From contig DAIDHQ010000036.1 of the NCBI GenBank assembly GCA_027459645.1, positions 1 through 58,158 on the forward strand: a stretch of 58,158 bases of DNA. Direction: 5' to 3'. Below, in pieces: positions 54,281 through 58,158 of the stretch. Source of the DNA: Vulcanimicrobiota bacterium. Lineage in GTDB: Bacteria; Vulcanimicrobiota; Vulcanimicrobiia; Vulcanimicrobiales; Vulcanimicrobiaceae. Under the pieces are notes generated by a model that saw nothing but the letters and a program-made list of their open reading frames with translations, had not been told where the DNA came from and did not search any database. Within the stretch, counting starts at the first letter, position 1, and each line of letters opens with the position of its first letter. A program made the position numbers and the translations under genes.

Positions 54281-55159
54281 ATGAGTATTTTCTTAGATAA
54301 AAACAGCAAGGTGTTCGTTCAGGGCATCACCGGAGCCGAAGGTTCCTACCATACGGGGCGGATGCTCGCGTACGGCACGAACATCGTCGGCGGCGTCACA
54401 CCCGGCAAGGGCGGTCAAAAGACCGAACACGGATTGCCCGTGTTTAACACCGTCAAAGAGTGCGTCGAAGCGACGGGCGCCACGCATCAGTGCATCTTCG
54501 TGCCGCCCGCCGGCGCGGCCGATGCGCTCTTCGAAGCGTACGAGGCCGGCGTGCGATTTGCGGTCTGCATCACCGAAGGCGTACCGGTGCACGATATGTT
54601 GCGCGTCGTCGGTGCGACGCCGGGCATGCGCATCATCGGCCCGAACTGCCCCGGCTTGATCTCCCCCGGCAAATCCTCGATCGGTATCATGCCCGGCCAC
54701 GTCTTTAAAGAAGGCAACGTCGGTTTGATCTCGCGCTCGGGAACGCTCACGTATGAAGTCGTCGACGGATTAACGCGCGCGGGCCTCGGCCAATCGACGT
54801 GCGTCGGCATCGGCGGCGATCCGATCATCGGCACGACGTTCGTGGATTGTCTGCGTGAGTTCAAGAACGATCCGCAAACGCAAGCGGTCGTGATCTGCGG
54901 CGAAATCGGCGGATCCGACGAAGAAGACGCGGCGGCGTTCGTCAAGGAGCACATGGCCGGCACCCCGATCGTCGCCTTCATCGGCGGCCGCAATGCCCCG
55001 CCCGGAAAGTCGCTCGGCCATGCCGGCGCCATTATCTCCGGCGGCTTCGGCACCCCGGAGAGCAAGATCAAGGCCTTCCAGGCCGCTGGAGTCCCCGTGG
55101 CCGACCGGCCGTCCGAGATCCCGGGCCTTTTGGCCCAGCGGATGGCCGTTTCGGTCTAG
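54281..55159 (+). CDS. sucD: succinyl-CoA synthetase alpha subunit
   Basis: 292 residues (family about 290). [20 protein letters not shown] (CoA-binding start), [78 protein letters not shown], and the phosphohistidine in [19 protein letters not shown] (His about 247). All active-site elements are intact. Co-transcribed with sucC and closed by a strong terminator about 35 bp downstream. Confidence 0.97.
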   Translation: MSIFLDKNSKVFVQGITGAEGSYHTGRMLAYGTNIVGGVTPGKGGQKTEHGLPVFNTVKECVEATGATHQCIFVPPAGAADALFEAYEAGVRFAVCITEGVPVHDMLRVVGATPGMRIIGPNCPGLISPGKSSIGIMPGHVFKEGNVGLISRSGTLTYEVVDGLTRAGLGQSTCVGIGGDPIIGTTFVDCLREFKNDPQTQAVVICGEIGGSDEEDAAAFVKEHMAGTPIVAFIGGRNAPPGKSLGHAGAIISGGFGTPESKIKAFQAAGVPVADRPSEIPGLLAQRMAVSV

Positions 55160-55193
55160 GAACCTATATGACGCTTTTTCGCGTCTTCGTGCC

Positions 55194-55234
55194 AAAAATG
55201 AGGGGTCGCCGGTCTCGGCAACCCCTCATTTTTT
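55194..55234 (+). terminator. intrinsic terminator after sucD
   Basis: AAAAA, then stem TGAGGGGT with inner GCCG/CGGC and closing ACCCCTCA, followed by TTTTTT. Because A and T runs flank the stem on both sides it could also stop transcription on the other strand. Confidence 0.92.
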
Positions 55235-55279
55235 AAGCGAGGATAAAGGAGGCGACGTTTGTGGCAAGAAATCGAATCG

Positions 55280-55344
55280 AACGTCACGTGAGAAAGCGCT
55301 GAGAGTCCCCGGTGGGGGACCCTCGGCAGTTTCACGTGTACGTT
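55280..55344 (+). promoter_or_regulatory. structured 5' leader of the TonB receptor gene
   Basis: A two-tier hairpin lies 31 bp before the receptor start. The outer stem pairs AACGTCACGTGA with TCACGTGTACGTT (12 bp, one bulge). The inner stem pairs GCTGAG-a-GTCCCC with GGGGAC-c-CTCGGC around GGTG. No T run follows the inner stem directly (GTTTTG follows the outer one). It may be a regulatory leader or a protein-binding hairpin; I do not recognise a known riboswitch. Confidence 0.5.
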
Positions 55345-55374
55345 TTGTCACTCACATCTACTGAGGGCTATCAA

Positions 55375-58158
55375 TTGAATAGTAAGCGAACCCTCCGTCA
55401 GGTGGCCGTGGCGCTCTCACTCCTCGTCGCCTTCCTGTTCCAGGGAACATGGGCACTGGCAGGTACGACGGGCGGACTGAGCGGCGTAGTCACGGACTCG
55501 TCCGGTGCACCGGTGGCGGGAGCGGCCATTAAGGCCTCCTCGGCATCGCAAACGGCTACCGCAACGACGGATGCGAGTGGGCACTTTACCTTCATTTCGC
55601 TTTCACCGGATACATATACGGTGTCGGCGGAAAAGAAAGGCTATAGTCCCACGTCGCTCGCCGGCGTTACGGTCTTCGCGGACCAAAACCTGACGGTTTC
55701 ACTGACGCTATCGAAGGCACTCAAGACGATCGCCGTAACCACGGCGACCGCCGCGGGTAACCTCGTCAAATCCGGTACGACGTCTGACGTCTACTCGGTC
55801 AACTCTGCGACCGCGACCGCGGTGCAGGGCATCGGCGGTGGTTACAACCTCGACTCGGCCTACTCTGCGGTCTACTCGCAGCCGGGCGTGACGTCGTACA
55901 TTGGTAACTACGGCTTCGGCCAAACGTTCTACATCCGCGGCTCCGCGTACAGCCAAGTCGGCTATGAGTACGACGGCGTCCCGGTCAACCGCGCGTTCGA
56001 CAACTACAATGCGAACTCGCTCTCGAGCCTCGGCACCCAAGAGACGGAAGTCTACGCGGGCGGCTCGAGCGCCGGTGCTGCTTCGGCAACGCTCGGCGGT
56101 TACATCAACCAGGTCATTAAGACCGGTACGTATCCGGGAACGGGTACGCTGGTCGGCGGCCTCGGATCGCCGAACTTCTACCACAAGCTCAGCGTTGAAA
56201 CGGGCGGCGCCACGCCGAACCGTTTGTTCTCGTATTACATCGGGCTCTCTGGTGTGAACCAGCAGTTCCCGTTCATTACGAACAACAACGCCGCCGGTCT
56301 GAACCCCGACGGTAGCAACGCATACGGTTTGTCTGGTAGCAGCATCAACCCGATCGGCTTCTTCACGCTCTTCTACGGCCCTGGGCCGTGGTCGACGTGT
56401 ACTGCCACGGGAGCGCCGCCTGCCGGTGCTTCGACGATCGGTGGAAACCCGGCGTGCTCGGCCTACGCGCCGCTCGCCGCGAACTACAACATCGGCATTC
56501 GCGACCGTGAGAACGTCTTCAACTTCCATTTCGGCATTCCGCACAAGAAGGACGGCGGCCGCGATGACGTGCAGGCGTTGCTCTACAACTTCGGCTATCA
56601 GTCGCTGTACAACGACAGCCTGAACGCCCTCGGCGGCGCTTCGTACTGGAACAACCAGCTCTCGAGCGTCGTCAATCTCTTCGGCATTGCCAACCCCGCA
56701 TCGCCCTACCCGAACCTCTGCGGCTTCCAGGCTGCTCTCGGTTTGTCGTGCGCCACGCAGGGCCCGTCGCCGATTCCGATCGACGACACGATCACGTTCC
56801 CGGGCGGCACGGGCTTCGGCCAGAGTGCAACCGGCGTGACGGCGGTCAACTACTACGCGCCCGGCTATCCCACGAACCGTCCGGTCGGCGTCGGAATCGA
56901 TCCGAACCTACAAGACGGCATCTGGAATGATGGTACGGTCGTGAAACTCCAGTATCAGAAGAACTTCGGTTCGACGGCGTTTGCGCGCTTGTTGGGCTAC
57001 TCGTTCTACTCTGACTGGCTGATGACGGCGCCGAACGATTCGGGCGGCTTCATTACGTCGTACATCCCGGGCATGGGTAACAGCTACCCGTCGCCGGATT
57101 ACGAACTGAACACGCACACGCGTGGTCTGCAACTCGACGTTGAAGATCAGATCAATGAAAAGAACCTCCTGAGCTTCATCGCCAATTACACGACGGCGAC
57201 GGTCGTGCGCTGGAACAACCAGATCCAGTACGGCTTCAACCACGCTGGTATCAACCTCACGGACGGTACGAACTGCTACAACACGACGACGGGTGCGCTC
57301 GCCTCGTGTCTCTCCGGTTCCACTGCCGTCAGCGATGGCAACCTGTTGCCGGGTGGCGCGGGTCTCCCGCCGGTTCCGGTCGGTGCGCCCGCCAACGCGT
57401 CGTACCAGATCACCGTTCCGGGTGATTACGGTCCGCGCAACGACGTGACGCCGCGCTTCACTAACATCTCGCTCTCCGATGTGTGGCAGCCCACCGACAA
57501 GTGGAACATCAACCTCGGCGTGCGTGAGGAAGTCTATCAGTATCTGCTTCATAGCACGGTGAACCCGGAGTTCAACTTCTGGTTCAACCAGGCTGCGAAC
57601 TCGTATTGTTACGATCCGGGCACGGGTAACGTGTTGCTGACGCCGGTTTCGCCGACGACGCCTCCGTATGCGCAAGGTCCGGTTGTTGCCTACAACTCGC
57701 TCCCGGGTGAGAATCCGGGACTGTGCTACACCGGCGCAGGCGCCGCACTGATCGGTCCTTCGGGCCAACAGGCGGTTCACCCCAACGGTGTCGGCGGTAA
57801 CAAGCTCTACACCAACGTCGGCCCGACGTCGCTGAGCCACACGCTGTTCTCACCGCGTCTCTCGGGCACGTATACGATCAATCCGGATACGGTTCTTCGC
57901 TTCTCGGCCGGCCGCTACACGCAGCCGACGGAAACGGCGTTCGAACAGTACTCCAACGCGTCGGGACTCGGCGCCGCGAAGTTCGACTTCCATTACTTCT
58001 GGAATCTGGGCTTCACGAACCCGGTCCACGACAACCCGGTTCAAACGTCGAATAACTACGACTTCTCGTACGAGCGGCACTTCAAGGGCACCGACTGGAC
58101 CATGAAGATCTCGCCGTTCTATCGTTATACGACCAACGAACTCGTGACGGTCTCGCTC
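55375..58158 (+). CDS. TonB-dependent receptor with carboxypeptidase-regulatory-like domain (3' end outside window)
   Basis: 928 codons without stop to the window end. TTG 55375 has GAGGG seven bases upstream and begins a signal peptide (LRQVAVALSLLVAFLFQGTW). Residues 33-115 form a CarboxypepD_reg-like Ig domain (GGLSGVVTDSSGAPVAGAAI, ATTDASGHFTFISLSPDTYT). The plug follows with YSQPGVTSYIGNYGFGQTFY, IRGSAYSQVGYEYDGVPVNR and SATLGGYINQVIKTG. The rest is aromatic-rich barrel strands (VVKLQYQKNFGSTAFARLLG, LSHTLFSPRLSGTYTINPDT). It imports a TonB-driven substrate, possibly a glycan or metal complex. No obvious TonB box is seen. Several paired cysteines occur in loops. Confidence 0.88.
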   Translation, partial: MNSKRTLRQVAVALSLLVAFLFQGTWALAGTTGGLSGVVTDSSGAPVAGAAIKASSASQTATATTDASGHFTFISLSPDTYTVSAEKKGYSPTSLAGVTVFADQNLTVSLTLSKALKTIAVTTATAAGNLVKSGTTSDVYSVNSATATAVQGIGGGYNLDSAYSAVYSQPGVTSYIGNYGFGQTFYIRGSAYSQVGYEYDGVPVNRAFDNYNANSLSSLGTQETEVYAGGSSAGAASATLGGYINQVIKTGTYPGTGTLVGGLGSPNFYHKLSVETGGATPNRLFSYYIGLSGVNQQFPFITNNNAAGLNPDGSNAYGLSGSSINPIGFFTLFYGPGPWSTCTATGAPPAGASTIGGNPACSAYAPLAANYNIGIRDRENVFNFHFGIPHKKDGGRDDVQALLYNFGYQSLYNDSLNALGGASYWNNQLSSVVNLFGIANPASPYPNLCGFQAALGLSCATQGPSPIPIDDTITFPGGTGFGQSATGVTAVNYYAPGYPTNRPVGVGIDPNLQDGIWNDGTVVKLQYQKNFGSTAFARLLGYSFYSDWLMTAPNDSGGFITSYIPGMGNSYPSPDYELNTHTRGLQLDVEDQINEKNLLSFIANYTTATVVRWNNQIQYGFNHAGINLTDGTNCYNTTTGALASCLSGSTAVSDGNLLPGGAGLPPVPVGAPANASYQITVPGDYGPRNDVTPRFTNISLSDVWQPTDKWNINLGVREEVYQYLLHSTVNPEFNFWFNQAANSYCYDPGTGNVLLTPVSPTTPPYAQGPVVAYNSLPGENPGLCYTGAGAALIGPSGQQAVHPNGVGGNKLYTNVGPTSLSHTLFSPRLSGTYTINPDTVLRFSAGRYTQPTETAFEQYSNASGLGAAKFDFHYFWNLGFTNPVHDNPVQTSNNYDFSYERHFKGTDWTMKISPFYRYTTNELVTVSL

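Overview
This is a GC-rich chromosomal segment of a diderm (outer-membrane) bacterium. An LptD/OstA-like protein, a TonB-dependent receptor, lipoproteins and O-antigen-type polysaccharide genes show the double membrane. Gene style, the TonB receptor with an N-terminal carboxypeptidase-regulatory-like domain, and a dense family of dispersed palindromic repeats built on CTTCGACAAGCTCAGG suggest an uncultivated lineage such as Candidatus Eremiobacterota. That placement is an impression and was not tested.

Layout. 0-1 kb: the end of an IS110-type transposase, a repeat cluster and a hicA-hicB-hicB toxin-antitoxin locus. 1.1-9.9 kb (minus): O-antigen ligase-like protein, GT-C membrane glycosyltransferase, mfd, a lipoprotein PPIase, mazG and a 3-aminobutyryl-CoA ammonia-lyase-like gene (kal). 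9.9-17.6 kb: pyrimidine-nucleoside phosphorylase, a GT2 glycosyltransferase, two exported proteins, LptD-like protein, deoB and a sugar-phosphate transferase. 17.7-36.3 kb: a surface-polysaccharide island that looks lower in GC. It holds a MurJ-like flippase, a decayed PQQ-propeller gene, a CDP-hexose module (rfbF, rfbG) with a TPP-dependent acetolactate-synthase-like enzyme, an SDR and an HpcH/HpaI aldolase, three very large membrane proteins, an S74-chaperone lipoprotein, an acyltransferase and a second GT2. 36.3-41 kb: HAD phosphatase, aminotransferase and an ECF sigma/anti-sigma/bactofilin-like operon. 41-50 kb: rmlC, a flippase and rmlD; lysine 5,6-aminomutase kamDE; a PilZ protein; gmd and rmd; an SBP-like protein, a cupin and an ICMT-like methyltransferase. 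50-58 kb: thiolase, acyl-CoA dehydrogenase, an unusual 72-nt tRNA-like element, sucCD and a TonB-dependent receptor cut by the window end.

Two themes connect the genes. One is surface glycan synthesis: nucleotide sugars from CDP-glucose, dTDP- and GDP-rhamnose routes, an initiating transferase, flippases, GT2/GT-C enzymes, a ligase and LptD. The other is lysine fermentation: KamDE, Kal, thiolase and acyl-CoA dehydrogenase cover the middle and end of the 3,5-diaminohexanoate pathway, while kamA, kdd and kce are not in the window.

The most unusual items are: (1) a 72-nt minus-strand element with an alanine-type acceptor stem, a perfect T arm and tmRNA-like 5' sequence but no room for an mRNA-like domain; (2) repeat copies inserted in the same reading frame in mfd (twice) and thiolase, and copies that supply the C-terminus or stop codon of three other genes; (3) the CDP-sugar/TPP/aldolase module, a candidate route to a branched or otherwise unusual sugar.
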